Of a stretch of 64,000 nucleotides of DNA, positions 44,882-55,025 are shown piece after piece (within the stretch, counting starts at the first letter, position 1; each line of letters begins with the position of its first letter). Made by a program: the position numbers and the translations under genes. Under the pieces are notes generated by a model, which was not told the origin of the DNA, searched no databases, and saw only the letters and a program-made list of their open reading frames with translations. Source of the DNA: an uncultured Oxalobacteraceae bacterium (GTDB lineage: Bacteria; Pseudomonadota; Gammaproteobacteria; Burkholderiales; Burkholderiaceae); assembly GCA_946480015.1 (NCBI GenBank), contig CAMLIL010000006.1, positions 1 to 64,000 of the forward strand, written 5' to 3'.

Positions 44882-46879
44882 TTACCTGGCCAGATCGATT
44901 CCGTACAAGGCCAGAGCGCGCGCGCTGCCATCGTCGGCGCGCAGCTGCGTCACGTTCATCAGCCCGGCCGCGCGGGCCAGCCCGGTCATGCCCGGCGGCG
45001 CATGGAACACCACCGGTCCCGCCGGTTTCAAACGCGTAAAGCGCCAGCTGCGCGCTTGCCCGTGCACGGCCCGAGTCAGCGTTTTGGCGGCCTTGATATA
45101 GGCAACCAGGATGTCGCGATTCGTATCGGGCGAGGCAAGCACGGTCTTGCTGCCGTCCAGGCCGGGAAAGCCGCCGCCACCGCTGGCGCGGTAGTTGTTG
45201 GTCGCCACCACGAATTCATTGGCCGCCGTTACCGGCACGCCGCGGTAGCTCAGCTTGCGGATGCGCTGACCCGGCGCCTGCGACAGGTCGATCTCGTAAC
45301 TCACGTCGGTCGACGTGAGCGCGTCGAAGTTATAGGTTGGAAAATTCGGATTGACCAGTTCCTGCGCCTGCGCCTTGCCCGCATCGATGGTGTTGAAGCG
45401 CTCGGCGCCGCGCTCCAGCCACGCTTTCAGTTCCGCCCCGTTGACCTTGACCGCGTACAGCGCGTTCGGATACAGGTACAGGTCGGCCGCGCTGTTGAGC
45501 GCCACGCCGCCCGCCGCGACATCGGTATAGTCCTTCAGGCCGGCGCTGCCGGCCTTGAACGGCGCCGCCATCGACAGCACCGGCAACTGCGCCAGCTGAG
45601 GCAGGTTGGCCTGGATATAGCGTTTCACGTAGTCGGCCTGCGCCAAATTGACGATGGCGATGGCCGACACATCGCCCACGTCGGCGAAATAGGTCGACAT
45701 GCGAAAACCGCTGACCCCGATCGGCGTCTTGACATAGGCAATCGTGGCCGCGTGTTCGGCTGCGACCAGCGCCGCGACGGCCGGGTCGGGCGCCACGAAC
45801 GATTTGTCCGGCAGCTGGGTGGCGCGCGCTTCGACCACGGTGTGGGATTTGTCCACGCTCCAGCGCCCGCCGTCATAGCGCAGCTTGAGCGCGATCACGC
45901 CCAGGTGCGAGCCCCACAAGTTGGCCATCACGGCCGGCACCCCGTTGACCGTTCCCTTGACCTTGTCCACGCCCGGCAAGTTAAATTGCGGCACGCTGCT
46001 GGCCGGGTTGGGAAACAGCTGGTGCGCGTGCCCCATCAGGATGGCGTCGACCCCGGCAACTTCGGCAAGATGGTAATTGGCGTTTTCCATCCGCGGGGTG
46101 GCAGGCGCCGCATCCAGACCGCCGTGCGACAGGGCCACGATCAGGTCAGCCCCCTTGGCGCGCAGCTCGGGTACGTAGCGCAGGGCCGCCTCGCGCACGC
46201 CGTCGACATACACCTTGCCCTCCAGCCAGCGCTTGTCCCACGACAGGATGGTGGGCGGCGCAAAGCCGATGATGCCGACCTTGAGCATGGCCGTGACCGG
46301 CTTGCCCTCGGTATCGACGGCGGCAATTTCCTTGTCGATAATCTTGTAGGGGGTGAACAGCGGCTGGTGGGTTTTCAGGCTGTACACATTGGCCAGCACC
46401 AGCGGGAAGGACGGACCGGCGCAGGCCGGCTGCTCCGGGTCGACCCCGGCGACGTCCAGGCGGCTGCCGGTGACCTGGCTCAGGTAGGCCAGGCCGAAAT
46501 TGAACTCGTGATTGCCGATGCCGCCGCCATCGTAGCCCAGGTGGTTCATGATCTTGTACATCGCCAGGGTCTGGTTGCACGGCAGCGGATCGACCGTGGC
46601 CTGGTAGTCGGCCAGGGCGGTGCCCTGGATGGCGTCGCCGCTGTCGAGCAGGACATTGTTGGGATAGTCGCGCCGCGCCTGGGCGATCAGGGTGGCGATC
46701 CGGTCCAGCCCGTGCGACGGCTCGGGCGCCAGCTTGAAATAATCGTAGCCGAGGGCATTGGCGTGCAGGTCGGTCGTTTCCAGCAGCGCCACCACCGCCG
46801 TGCTGCCGGCCGGCGGCTCGGCGGCGGCCGCGGTGCACAGGGCCAGTCCCAGTGCGGAAAATAAAGTTTGATAACGCAT
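44882..46879 (-). CDS. cpdB: 2',3'-cyclic-nucleotide 2'-phosphodiesterase / 3'-nucleotidase
   Basis: 665 residues from ATG 46879, which opens directly into a signal peptide (MRYQTLFSALGLALCTAAAA). The calcineurin-like metallophosphatase domain shows ETTDLHANALGYDY, DSGDAIQGTAL, GNHEFNFG, SHGG and GHAHQLF, the five metal-binding blocks. A C-terminal 5'-nucleotidase domain follows, with NNYRASGGGGFPG. The periplasmic enzyme converts 2',3'-cyclic nucleotides to nucleosides. It stands alone, convergent with DUF2288. The symbol reflects family resemblance. Confidence 0.88.
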   Translation of the reverse strand: MRYQTLFSALGLALCTAAAAEPPAGSTAVVALLETTDLHANALGYDYFKLAPEPSHGLDRIATLIAQARRDYPNNVLLDSGDAIQGTALADYQATVDPLPCNQTLAMYKIMNHLGYDGGGIGNHEFNFGLAYLSQVTGSRLDVAGVDPEQPACAGPSFPLVLANVYSLKTHQPLFTPYKIIDKEIAAVDTEGKPVTAMLKVGIIGFAPPTILSWDKRWLEGKVYVDGVREAALRYVPELRAKGADLIVALSHGGLDAAPATPRMENANYHLAEVAGVDAILMGHAHQLFPNPASSVPQFNLPGVDKVKGTVNGVPAVMANLWGSHLGVIALKLRYDGGRWSVDKSHTVVEARATQLPDKSFVAPDPAVAALVAAEHAATIAYVKTPIGVSGFRMSTYFADVGDVSAIAIVNLAQADYVKRYIQANLPQLAQLPVLSMAAPFKAGSAGLKDYTDVAAGGVALNSAADLYLYPNALYAVKVNGAELKAWLERGAERFNTIDAGKAQAQELVNPNFPTYNFDALTSTDVSYEIDLSQAPGQRIRKLSYRGVPVTAANEFVVATNNYRASGGGGFPGLDGSKTVLASPDTNRDILVAYIKAAKTLTRAVHGQARSWRFTRLKPAGPVVFHAPPGMTGLARAAGLMNVTQLRADDGSARALALYGIDLAR

Positions 46880-46987
46880 GCTGTCGGCCTGGTCAGGGGT
46901 GGAAACGGTGCGGCCCATGATACGCAGCGGCGCCGCCAGCGGCAAGGCGAGCGCGCCATTGGCAGCTCGACCGTAGCCCCGCTGGAG

Positions 46988-46993
46988 TATAAT
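46988..46993 (+). promoter_or_regulatory. -10 element of prfB
   Basis: A perfect TATAAT lies 45 bp before the prfB ATG. No convincing -35 is seen at standard spacing. Confidence 0.45.
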
Positions 46994-47038
46994 CGAAGGT
47001 TCGATTCAACCGACTCAACATATTTCTACCGGAACGCC

Positions 47039-48143
47039 ATGGAAGCCGAACGCATTAACGCCCTCTCCGCCCTGCTGAACGACCTGACCGGTCGCGAAGC
47101 CGAACTTCGGAGGTATCTTTGACTTCGATAAAAAGTCAGAGAAGCTCGAACAAGTCAACGAAGAACTAGAAGACCCGACGGTCTGGAACGACCCCAAGCG
47201 TGCCCAGGACCTCGGCAAGGAAAAGAAAGCCCTCGAAGGCGTGGTGCTGACCTTGATTAAGGTCGACGCCGATCTGCGCGACGCCAGCGACCTGTTCGAG
47301 ATGGCCAAGGAAGAAGGCGACGACGATACGCTCGAAGCGATCGCCGCCGACACCGAAGCATTCAAAAAAGTCATCGAAGGCATGGAGTTCCGCCGCATGT
47401 TCAGCGGCCAGTTGGACGCCAACAATTGCTTTATCGATATCCAAGCCGGCGCCGGCGGTACCGAAGCGCAAGACTGGGCCTCCATGCTGCTGCGTCAATA
47501 CCTGCGCTATTGCGAGCGCAAGGGTTTCAAGGTCGAGATCCTGGAACAGTCGGAGGGTGAGGTTGCCGGCATCAAGACCGCGACCCTGAAGGTCGAGGGC
47601 GAGTACGCCTATGGCCATCTGCGCACCGAAACCGGCGTGCACCGTCTGGTGCGCAAGTCGCCATTCGACTCGGCCAACGGCCGCCACACCTCGTTCACCA
47701 GCCTGTTCGTGTATCCGGAAGTCGACGACTCGATCGAAATCGACGTCAATCCGGCCGACATCCGCGTGGACACCTACCGCGCATCCGGCGCCGGTGGCCA
47801 GCACATCAACAAGACCGACTCCGCAGTGCGCATGACGCACGCCCCGACCGGGATCGTGGTGCAGTGCCAGAACGACCGCAGCCAGCACCGCAACCGCGCC
47901 GAAGCGATGGAAATGCTCAAGGCCAAGCTGTACGAGCACGAATTGCGCAAGCGCATGAGCGAGCAGCAGAAACTGGAAGACTCCAAGACCGATGTGGGCT
48001 GGGGCCATCAGATCCGCTCGTACGTGCTGGACCAGTCGCGTATCAAGGATTTGCGCACCAATTTCGAAACCGGGAACACCAAGGGCGTGCTGGACGGCGA
48101 CCTGGACGATTTCATCTCGGCTTCGCTCAAACAGGGAGTCTGA
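47039..48143 (+). CDS. prfB: peptide chain release factor 2 (programmed +1 frameshift)
   Basis: The first 27 codons from ATG 47039 end at CTT followed by an in-frame TGA (47120-47122). The main frame resumes one base later at GAC (47121), giving 367 residues. The site has the classical elements: a Shine-Dalgarno-like GGAGG just upstream, then CTTTGAC. Low RF2 lets the ribosome slip and make more RF2. The GGQ motif for peptidyl-tRNA hydrolysis is in [10 protein letters not shown], and the SPF-type codon-recognition region is in the expected place. It is followed 3 bp later by the HAD gene. Confidence 0.97.
47111..47123 (+). promoter_or_regulatory. RF2 autoregulatory frameshift site
   Basis: AGG TAT CTT TGA C with a preceding CGG forms the conserved recoding signal; the stop is bypassed by a +1 slip on CTT. 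Confidence 0.95.
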
Positions 48144-48146
48144 TTA

Positions 48147-48812
48147 ATGACCGTACCGGCACGCGCCTTCATTTTCGATATGGACGGCACCATCGTCGAC
48201 AACATGGCCTTTCACACCCAGTCGTGGATCACGTTCTTCGAGCGGCGTGGCCAGGCCATCGACGCCGACGAGTTCTTCCGCGCGACGGCGGGCCGCCAGG
48301 GCGGCGAGATCATGCGCACCTATATCGGCGATCATCTGGGCGAGGACGATATCCTGACGCTCAATGACGAAAAAGAGAGCGTCTACCGCGAGCTGTACGA
48401 GCCGCACCGCAAGACCGCCGGCGGCTTCGACGCGCTGATCGCGCACGCCAAGGCCGACGGCGTCAAGCTGGCCGTGGCCACCGCCGCGCCGAACGGCAAC
48501 ATCACCTTCACCCTGGACGGGCTGGATCTGCGCCGTCACTTCGACGCCGTCGTTGGCGCGGCCGATGTGCCGCGCGGCAAACCGCATCCGGACGTGTTCC
48601 TGAAGGCCGCCGAACGTTGCGGCGTGGCGCCCGAGCACTGCATCGTGTTCGAAGACGCGCCGCTGGGCGTGGAAGCGGCGCGCCGGGCCGGCATGCGCGC
48701 GGTGGTGCTGACCACCACCCTGCCGGCCGAGGCTTTCGCCGAATTCGACAACGTCATTCATATCGCCAGCGATTTTTCCGAGCTGACGGTCGCCGAGCTG
48801 TTCTCGGCCTAA
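48147..48812 (+). CDS. HAD-family phosphatase (beta-phosphoglucomutase-like)
   Basis: 221 residues. HAD motif I is FDMDGTIVDN with nucleophile Asp near 11, motif II VATAAPNG, a Lys in GKPHPDVFL, and motif IV FEDAPLGVEAAR. The cap domain between motifs I and II is helical (C1), as in beta-phosphoglucomutase/phosphoglycolate phosphatase-like enzymes. The substrate is unknown, probably a small sugar phosphate. It lies between prfB and lysS on the same strand and is probably co-transcribed. Confidence 0.87.
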   Translation: MTVPARAFIFDMDGTIVDNMAFHTQSWITFFERRGQAIDADEFFRATAGRQGGEIMRTYIGDHLGEDDILTLNDEKESVYRELYEPHRKTAGGFDALIAHAKADGVKLAVATAAPNGNITFTLDGLDLRRHFDAVVGAADVPRGKPHPDVFLKAAERCGVAPEHCIVFEDAPLGVEAARRAGMRAVVLTTTLPAEAFAEFDNVIHIASDFSELTVAELFSA

Positions 48813-48842
48813 CCACACAATATTCAACACAAGTACTTAACC

Positions 48843-50375
48843 ATGACCACGGAAACCCACGACCAGGCCGGCGCACCGGCAGACGAAAACAAGATCATCA
48901 GCGAGCGCCGCGCCAAGCTGGCCGCCATCCGCGAGAAAGGCGTGGCCTTCCCGAACGATTTCCGTCCGCAGCACAACGCCGCCGGCCTGCATGCGCAATA
49001 TGGCGCGAGCACGCGCGAAGAGCTCGAAGCGACGCCGGTAACGGTGGTGCTGGCCGGGCGCATGATGCTCAAGCGCGAAGCCGGCAAGAAAGCCGCGTTT
49101 GCGACCCTGCAGGATTCGTCGGGCGCACGCGCCGATGGCCGCATCCAGATTTACGCCACGCTCGACCTGACCGGCGAAGAAGCCATGGCCGCGCTGCACC
49201 ATTACGACCTGGGCGATATCCTGGGCGTGGAAGGCACACTGTTCAAGACCAAGACCGACGAGCTGACGGTGAAGGTGACGACCTTGCGCCTGATTACCAA
49301 GTCGCTGCGTCCGCTGCCCGACAAGTTCCACGGCTTGGCCGACCAGGAGACCAAGTACCGCCAGCGCTATGTCGACCTGATCATGAACGAAGAAACGCGC
49401 CGCACCTTCAAGGCGCGTACCGCCGCGATGTCGTCGATCCGCCGCTTCATGGAAAAGAACGGCTTCATGGAAGTCGAAACCCCGATGCTGCACGTGATTC
49501 CGGGCGGGGCTTCGGCCAAGCCCTTCGTCACCCATCACAATGCGCTCGACATGGAAATGTACCTGCGCATCGCGCCCGAGCTGTATCTGAAGCGGCTGGT
49601 GGTGGGCGGCTTTGACCGCGTGTTCGAAATCAACCGCAACTTCCGCAACGAGGGCGTGTCGATTCGCCACAACCCGGAATTTACGATGATGGAGTTCTAC
49701 GCGGCCTACACCGATTACAAGTGGCTGATGGACTTCACCGAAGCGGTGATCCGCCAGGCCGCGGTCGATGCGCATGGCACCGCGCAACTGACTTACGGCG
49801 GGCGTGAGCTGGACCTGTCCAAGCCCTTCCACCGCATGACCATCGTCGGTGCGATCAATAAATACGCGCCGCACTACACCAGCGAGCAGCTGGGCGATGC
49901 CGAATTCATCAAGGCTGAACTGCTGAAATTCGGGGTCAAGCCCTTCGCCAACGCCGGCCTGGGCGCGCTGCAACTGGCGCTGTTTGAAGAAACTGCCGAA
50001 GCCCAGCTGTGGGAGCCGACTTACATCATCGATTATCCCGCTGAAGTGTCGCCGCTGGCGCGCGCATCCGATACCGTGCCGGGCATTACCGAGCGTTTCG
50101 AGCTGTTTATCGTCGGACGCGAAATCGCCAACGGTTTTTCCGAGCTCAACGACGCGGAAGACCAGTCGGCGCGCTTCCTGGCGCAGGTCGCGGCCAAGGA
50201 TGCGGGCGACGAGGAAGCCATGTATTACGACGCCGACTACATCCGCGCGCTCGAATACGGCATGCCGCCGGCGGGCGGCTGCGGCATCGGCATCGACCGC
50301 CTGATGATGCTCATCACCGATTCGCCGAACATCCGCGACGTATTGCTGTTCCCGCATTTGCGCCGGGAAGACTGA
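48843..50375 (+). CDS. lysS: lysyl-tRNA synthetase, class II
   Basis: 510 residues, full length. An N-terminal OB-fold anticodon-binding domain is followed by the class II core: motif 2 [14 protein letters not shown] and motif 3 [12 protein letters not shown]. The enzyme charges tRNA-Lys. The order prfB-(HAD)-lysS is a conserved synteny; prfB-lysS adjacency is known in many proteobacteria. A strong hairpin follows the stop. Confidence 0.97.
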   Translation: MTTETHDQAGAPADENKIISERRAKLAAIREKGVAFPNDFRPQHNAAGLHAQYGASTREELEATPVTVVLAGRMMLKREAGKKAAFATLQDSSGARADGRIQIYATLDLTGEEAMAALHHYDLGDILGVEGTLFKTKTDELTVKVTTLRLITKSLRPLPDKFHGLADQETKYRQRYVDLIMNEETRRTFKARTAAMSSIRRFMEKNGFMEVETPMLHVIPGGASAKPFVTHHNALDMEMYLRIAPELYLKRLVVGGFDRVFEINRNFRNEGVSIRHNPEFTMMEFYAAYTDYKWLMDFTEAVIRQAAVDAHGTAQLTYGGRELDLSKPFHRMTIVGAINKYAPHYTSEQLGDAEFIKAELLKFGVKPFANAGLGALQLALFEETAEAQLWEPTYIIDYPAEVSPLARASDTVPGITERFELFIVGREIANGFSELNDAEDQSARFLAQVAAKDAGDEEAMYYDADYIRALEYGMPPAGGCGIGIDRLMMLITDSPNIRDVLLFPHLRRED

Positions 50376-50395
50376 TCCGTCCCAGCCTTGCCACC

Positions 50396-50429
50396 AAAAG
50401 CCGTTCAGCCGACACTGAACGGCTTTTTT
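50396..50429. terminator. bidirectional Rho-independent terminator
   Basis: AAAAGCCGTTCAG and CTGAACGGCTTTTTT form a 13-bp stem with a 6-base loop, A-rich on one side and T-rich on the other. It lies between lysS and the convergent signalling gene and can serve both. Confidence 0.92.
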
Positions 50430-50435
50430 GTTGAG

Positions 50436-52280
50436 TCAGCCCGTACGCCGATCGAGGAACAGGCTGTTGCCGGCGGTCTTTTTGGCCTGCGACTTGGCCG
50501 CGGTGGCGGCGCTGGCGATGTCGTGGTGCGAGCCAAAGCGCCCCGCCGGGACGCGTGCGACGCCCAGCGACAAGGTCATCAAAGGGAAGAACACCGGTTT
50601 GCCTTGCCGGTCCTCGCTTAAAAAACCGCCGCGTGCGCGGTCGTCGTCCACGTAATGGCCGCCCACCGCCCGCTCGAACTGGGCCAGCACTTCGGTGCAG
50701 CGGGTTTCCCAGTCTTCGCTTTGAAACAGGATCATGAAGTCGTCGCCGCCGATGTGCCCCAGGAAGTCGCGGTTGGGATCGAGATTGGCGGCCAGAATGC
50801 TGCCCACCAGCTGAATCACGTCATCGCCCTTGCGGTAGCCGTACACGTCGTTGTAGGGCTTGAAATGGTCGAGGTCGCAGTAACAGGCCCAGAATGGCGC
50901 GCCGCTCGCCAACAGGCGCTCGATATGCTCGTTGATCGGCACATTGCCCGGCAACTGGGTCAGCGGGTTGGCGTAGCGCGCCGCGGTGATCTGCAATTGC
51001 GTGATTTCGCGCATCAGGTCGTGGCCGGTGCCCATGCCGAGGTAGCGCCCTTCCTCCGTCACGATAAACCCGTTGGCCAGGTGGTGGGCGTCGCCCTGGG
51101 CCATGCTGACGCCGAGCGCTTGCAGCGACAAATTCTTGTCGACGATGATCGCATCGGCATCCATGAAGGCCGTGCAGGAGCGCTTGCCGTACAGTTCGCG
51201 CTGGTAGGGGCGCGCGAAGTGGTCGATCATGACATAGCGGCTGACCAGGCCGAGCGGCTTACCGTCGTCCACAATCGGCACCACCTGCAAGGCGCTGTCC
51301 GCCATGAAAATATCGTACAGCTCGTTATTGCTCAAGGTGGGCGGGTAGGCCTGGGCCACCCGCAGCAACTTGTGGATCGCCATATGCTGTTCCGGATGCT
51401 TGTCCTGGGGATAGATGGAAATGGCATTGCCGCGCAAAGTCTCGGCAATGTCGCTGCTGATGGCATGGGCTGGCTTGGGGCTGGGACGCCCCAGGTGATA
51501 GCCCTGGCCGAAGCCGACCCCGAGATCGCGCAATACCAGCAGCTCCGCCTCGGTTTCGATACCTTCGGCGATGACGCGTGTGCCGGAACGTTCGGCAATT
51601 TCCTGGATCGAGAGCACGAACTGCAGTTTCACGGGATCGTGATTGATGCCCTGGATGAAATGCATATCGACCTTGACATACTCCGGCCGCAGTTCCGACC
51701 ACAGGCGCAGGCTGGAAAAGCCCTCCCCCAGGTCATCGATGGCAATCTCGAACCCCATGTCGCGGTAATGCCGCACTGCCTCGCGCATGAGTACGTAGTC
51801 GTAGGTCGGCTGGTTTTCGGTGAGCTCGACGATGACCCGTCCGGGGTCGATGCCCAGTTCGCGGATCAGCTGCATGGTCTGGCCATGGCGGGCGTCGCGC
51901 CGCAGCAGGCATTCCGGGCTGACATTCAGGAACAGCTTTCCCGGTAAGCCGAGCTCGGCGAAGCGGCGGATCACCACGCGCCGGCACAGATGCTCGACCT
52001 CCACTTCCATGCCGTTCGCCCGCGCCGCCTTGAACAGGCTCAGCGGAGAGTGCAGCACGCTGTCGGACGGTCCCCGGATCAAGCCCTCATAACCGAGGAT
52101 CGTGCCGTCGCTCATGTGGACGATGGGCTGAAGCAGCGCCGTCAGGCGGGCGTGCTGCACAATGTCGAGCAATTGCGCGCGCAATGGCATATCGACCGGT
52201 TCGGGGACGACCAGGCGCGGATACGCGGTATGGCGCAGCGGCTCCGGTTCGACGCGCATCATCTCTTGCCTATTTATCAT
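50436..52280 (-). CDS. EAL-CBS-GGDEF cyclic-di-GMP signalling protein
   Basis: The frame opens at 52361; an ATG at 52280 (Met28) is used here because residues before it are not family-like, but the start is uncertain. The EAL domain comes first, with EGLIRG in place of EALxR, then NVSP, ELTEN, DDLGEGFSSL, KVDMHFI, EGIET and GQGYHLGRP. A pair of CBS-like repeats follows, then a C-terminal GGDEF domain with GGDDF and preserved DLDHFKPYND. Both catalytic sites look usable. Such three-part proteins either make or degrade c-di-GMP, with the CBS module as nucleotide sensor. It is cytoplasmic, with no membrane segment. Confidence 0.87.
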   Translation of the reverse strand: MINRQEMMRVEPEPLRHTAYPRLVVPEPVDMPLRAQLLDIVQHARLTALLQPIVHMSDGTILGYEGLIRGPSDSVLHSPLSLFKAARANGMEVEVEHLCRRVVIRRFAELGLPGKLFLNVSPECLLRRDARHGQTMQLIRELGIDPGRVIVELTENQPTYDYVLMREAVRHYRDMGFEIAIDDLGEGFSSLRLWSELRPEYVKVDMHFIQGINHDPVKLQFVLSIQEIAERSGTRVIAEGIETEAELLVLRDLGVGFGQGYHLGRPSPKPAHAISSDIAETLRGNAISIYPQDKHPEQHMAIHKLLRVAQAYPPTLSNNELYDIFMADSALQVVPIVDDGKPLGLVSRYVMIDHFARPYQRELYGKRSCTAFMDADAIIVDKNLSLQALGVSMAQGDAHHLANGFIVTEEGRYLGMGTGHDLMREITQLQITAARYANPLTQLPGNVPINEHIERLLASGAPFWACYCDLDHFKPYNDVYGYRKGDDVIQLVGSILAANLDPNRDFLGHIGGDDFMILFQSEDWETRCTEVLAQFERAVGGHYVDDDRARGGFLSEDRQGKPVFFPLMTLSLGVARVPAGRFGSHHDIASAATAAKSQAKKTAGNSLFLDRRTG

Positions 52281-52445
52281 TTCATTCAACCAGCTACAGG
52301 AATAGTTGCGCATAATAAATAGGAAATGTGACGCCGTGATGAATTGCGATCTCATGTCCACAGTTTGGAAAGCGTTCCAAATATCCTTGCCTCAGGGTCT
52401 TTCGCTGTGTTACAAAGCCGGGGTGTCCAACCCCTTCCGGCTTCC

Positions 52446-53501
52446 ATGTCTATTTCACCTAACGCTACCTTGGCTAGTCTGGCGGTCGCCCTTCCCGCTG
52501 CACTCTTGTCCATCGGGGCCCATGCCCAACTCCCCGTTCACCAGCTCGACAACGGCACCGTGTCCGCCACCTTGACCGACGCCATCGGCGGCAGGCTGTT
52601 GTCGTTCTCGCTGGCCGGCCAGCCCAACTTCCTGCGCTTCGATGCATCGGCCGGCAATCCGGCCGACAAAGTCGACGCGCAGTCCGGCAATGTCGGGTAT
52701 CTCGGTCATGAAATCTGGGTCGGCCCGCAAAAGCAATGGTGGACACATCAAGAAGTCAACCGGCAACGGGCGGATGAGCACGCCAACTGGCCACCCGATC
52801 CTTACCTGAGCCTGGCAGCTTATGCACTGGCAAAAAAGACTTCAAGCGAGCTGGTGGTCGACAGCCCGGCCAGTCCGGTCTCGGGACTACAGCTGAGCAA
52901 GCGCTTTGCGCTGGTCCCGGGCAAGCCCAACAGTTTGCAGCTGGACGTTAGCGCCGCCAACCGGCGCGACAAGAATGTCGCCTGGGATATCTGGTTCAAT
53001 ACCCGCACGCATGCCGACACCCATGTGTACGTGCCGGTCGCCCGGGCTGCCGACGTGCGCATCCAAGCCATCGACGACAAACCCGGGATCGCACCGCTGA
53101 CCTACACCCTCGCGGACAGAATTTTCTCGCTGGATATGCCGCCCCCGGCGCCCGGGATGGCGGCGCGCAATGGGAAAGTATTCCTGCAGCCGGCGCACGG
53201 CTGGATGGCAGGTTTTCATGGCGGGCAGGCATTGATCATCCAGTTCGCCCATCAGCCGCGCTCGGCAATTCATCCTGACCAGGGCCAGATCGAGCTGTAC
53301 AACGACTATCAGCCTGCGGATATGAGCAAGGGACTGCTGGAAATGGAGGTGCACGCGCCCTACCGCACCGTCGCCCCCGGCAAGAGCATGCAGGCCAGCG
53401 AGCTGTGGACGATCCTGCCGTATAGCGGACCGGCGACGCGCGCGGCGCATCTGGCGTTTCTGCGCCGCCACGCCAAGGCGCTAGGCTTGCAAGGGGTTTA
53501 G
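52446..53501 (+). CDS. exported DUF4380-like protein
   Basis: 351 residues from ATG 52446, which leads into a signal peptide (LASLAVALPAALLSIGAHA-QL). The mature protein is beta-rich with Trp/Gly motifs (GGRLLSFSLAG, GHEIWVGPQKQWW, DIWFNTRTH). The carbohydrate-processing-like sandwich of DUF4380 is the best match I can make. Periplasmic or secreted. The function is unknown. It is convergent with the CLC-type gene. Confidence 0.65.
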   Translation: MSISPNATLASLAVALPAALLSIGAHAQLPVHQLDNGTVSATLTDAIGGRLLSFSLAGQPNFLRFDASAGNPADKVDAQSGNVGYLGHEIWVGPQKQWWTHQEVNRQRADEHANWPPDPYLSLAAYALAKKTSSELVVDSPASPVSGLQLSKRFALVPGKPNSLQLDVSAANRRDKNVAWDIWFNTRTHADTHVYVPVARAADVRIQAIDDKPGIAPLTYTLADRIFSLDMPPPAPGMAARNGKVFLQPAHGWMAGFHGGQALIIQFAHQPRSAIHPDQGQIELYNDYQPADMSKGLLEMEVHAPYRTVAPGKSMQASELWTILPYSGPATRAAHLAFLRRHAKALGLQGV

Positions 53502-54844
53502 ACGGGTGGCGGGGCGTTGCCGCCCGCATCATCGTCGCGCTGACGATAGCTGTGCAATTCACCCAGCCGCACGCCTTCGGGCACCGGGCGCCAGTGCTTT
53601 CCGTGGCCAATGCGCTGGGCGCGGTAGATGCCGGTGTGTCCGGAAAACAGGTAACTGATGACGCAGGCAATGGCGGCGTAGGGGCCGATTTCCGGGCCAA
53701 ACAATTCGATGGCCATGACGGTCGATGCCAGTGGCGTATTGGCCGCACCGGCGAACACGGCAACAAATCCCAAGGCGGCCAGCATACCGAAAGGCAGCTG
53801 CAGCAGCGGGGCGAGCGCATTGCCCAGGGTAGCGCCGATATAGAACAATGGGGTTACCTCGCCGCCCTTGAATCCGCTGCCGAGCGAGGCGATGGTAAAG
53901 GCCATTTTGCCGGCGAAGTCCCAGGCGGGGAGTTGCTGCTGGAACGCTTCGACAATCGTGGGTATGCCCAGGCCGATGTAGCGTTGCGTACCCAGAGCAA
54001 ACACTGCCAGGGCGACGAGGCTGCCGCCAATGGCCGGGCGCAGCGGCGCATAGGCGATGCGCTTCTTCATGAACGCCGACAAGCCGTGCGTGGCGTTCGC
54101 AAACAGCATTCCCACCAGACCGAACAGGACACCCGCCAGCAAGGTGGCCGTCAGCGTCCAGACGCCGATATGCGGGACCAGCGGCGCCGCGTAATGGGTG
54201 TGATGAATGCCCCAGAGTAAGCCGACCTGGTCGGCCAGCACGGCGGCGACAATGCACGGCAGGATCGCGTCGTAGCGCATGCGTCCCAGCGCCAGCACTT
54301 CCAGTCCGAAAATGGCGCCGGCCAATGGCGTGCCGAACACGGACGCGAAGCCGGCCGAGATGCCGGCCATAATGACCAGACGGCGCTGTTGCGGGTCCAG
54401 ACGACAAATTCCGGTCAGCTGATCGGCAAGGGCGCCGCCCATCTGCACTGCCGTACCTTCGCGGCCGACCGACGCGCCGAACAAATGGGATACCACCGTG
54501 CTGCCCAATACCAGCGGCGCCATACGCACCGGAATGATTTTCTTGGGGTCGTGAATTTCGTCGATCAGCAAATTGTTGCCGGCTTCAACATCTTTGCCCA
54601 GTTTGAGGTAAATCCACCCCACCGCGAATCCGGCCAGCGGCAGCAAGGCAATCAGCCATGGGTGCGCCACGCGGGCAACGGTGGCCAGGTCGAGCGCCAC
54701 CAGAAACAGCGCGGAGGCGGTGCCGGCGAGCAGTGCCACTAGCGTTGCAAGCAATAGCCACTTGCCCACGTAAGGAAGCAGGTCGATTTGTTCGGGATGC
54801 GAGGAGGTTTTCAGAGCAGTGTGCCGGCGAACGGAGATGCCCAT
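53498..54844 (-). CDS. CLC-family antiporter, CLC-F-like (possible fluoride/proton exchanger)
   Basis: 448 residues from ATG 54844; the upstream frame extension is not membrane-like. About 10-12 membrane helices. Where chloride-type CLCs have GSGIP this protein has AGNNLLIDEIH, and where they have GKEGP it has GREGTAVQMGG with the gating Glu kept. This combination recalls the CLC-F subclass that exports fluoride. I looked for a fluoride riboswitch in the about 180 bp upstream and saw none. The substrate is inferred only from these motifs. Confidence 0.7.
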   Translation of the reverse strand: MGISVRRHTALKTSSHPEQIDLLPYVGKWLLLATLVALLAGTASALFLVALDLATVARVAHPWLIALLPLAGFAVGWIYLKLGKDVEAGNNLLIDEIHDPKKIIPVRMAPLVLGSTVVSHLFGASVGREGTAVQMGGALADQLTGICRLDPQQRRLVIMAGISAGFASVFGTPLAGAIFGLEVLALGRMRYDAILPCIVAAVLADQVGLLWGIHHTHYAAPLVPHIGVWTLTATLLAGVLFGLVGMLFANATHGLSAFMKKRIAYAPLRPAIGGSLVALAVFALGTQRYIGLGIPTIVEAFQQQLPAWDFAGKMAFTIASLGSGFKGGEVTPLFYIGATLGNALAPLLQLPFGMLAALGFVAVFAGAANTPLASTVMAIELFGPEIGPYAAIACVISYLFSGHTGIYRAQRIGHGKHWRPVPEGVRLGELHSYRQRDDDAGGNAPPPV

Positions 54845-55025
54845 CTTACCATTATTGTTGCATGACACAAACTCCGCCCATGCCGCATGTGTCGCGCGCT
54901 GCCCAATGGTGAGACGCCAACCGACCGATTCCCGCAGACACCCTGCAGCGTCCCATCTTCTCTCGACCTCACGCCCCATGGTCCGTACCGCGAGCCGCAC
55001 CGCTCTTCCCATCGATGGCGCACAT

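Noticed and set aside
44753..46864. 703-codon + strand frame over cpdB
   Set aside because: Shadow of the minus-strand phosphodiesterase, which has signal peptide and metal motifs.
54845..55025. Fluoride riboswitch upstream of the CLC-F-like gene
   Set aside because: No conserved riboswitch core sequence could be recognised on the coding strand.
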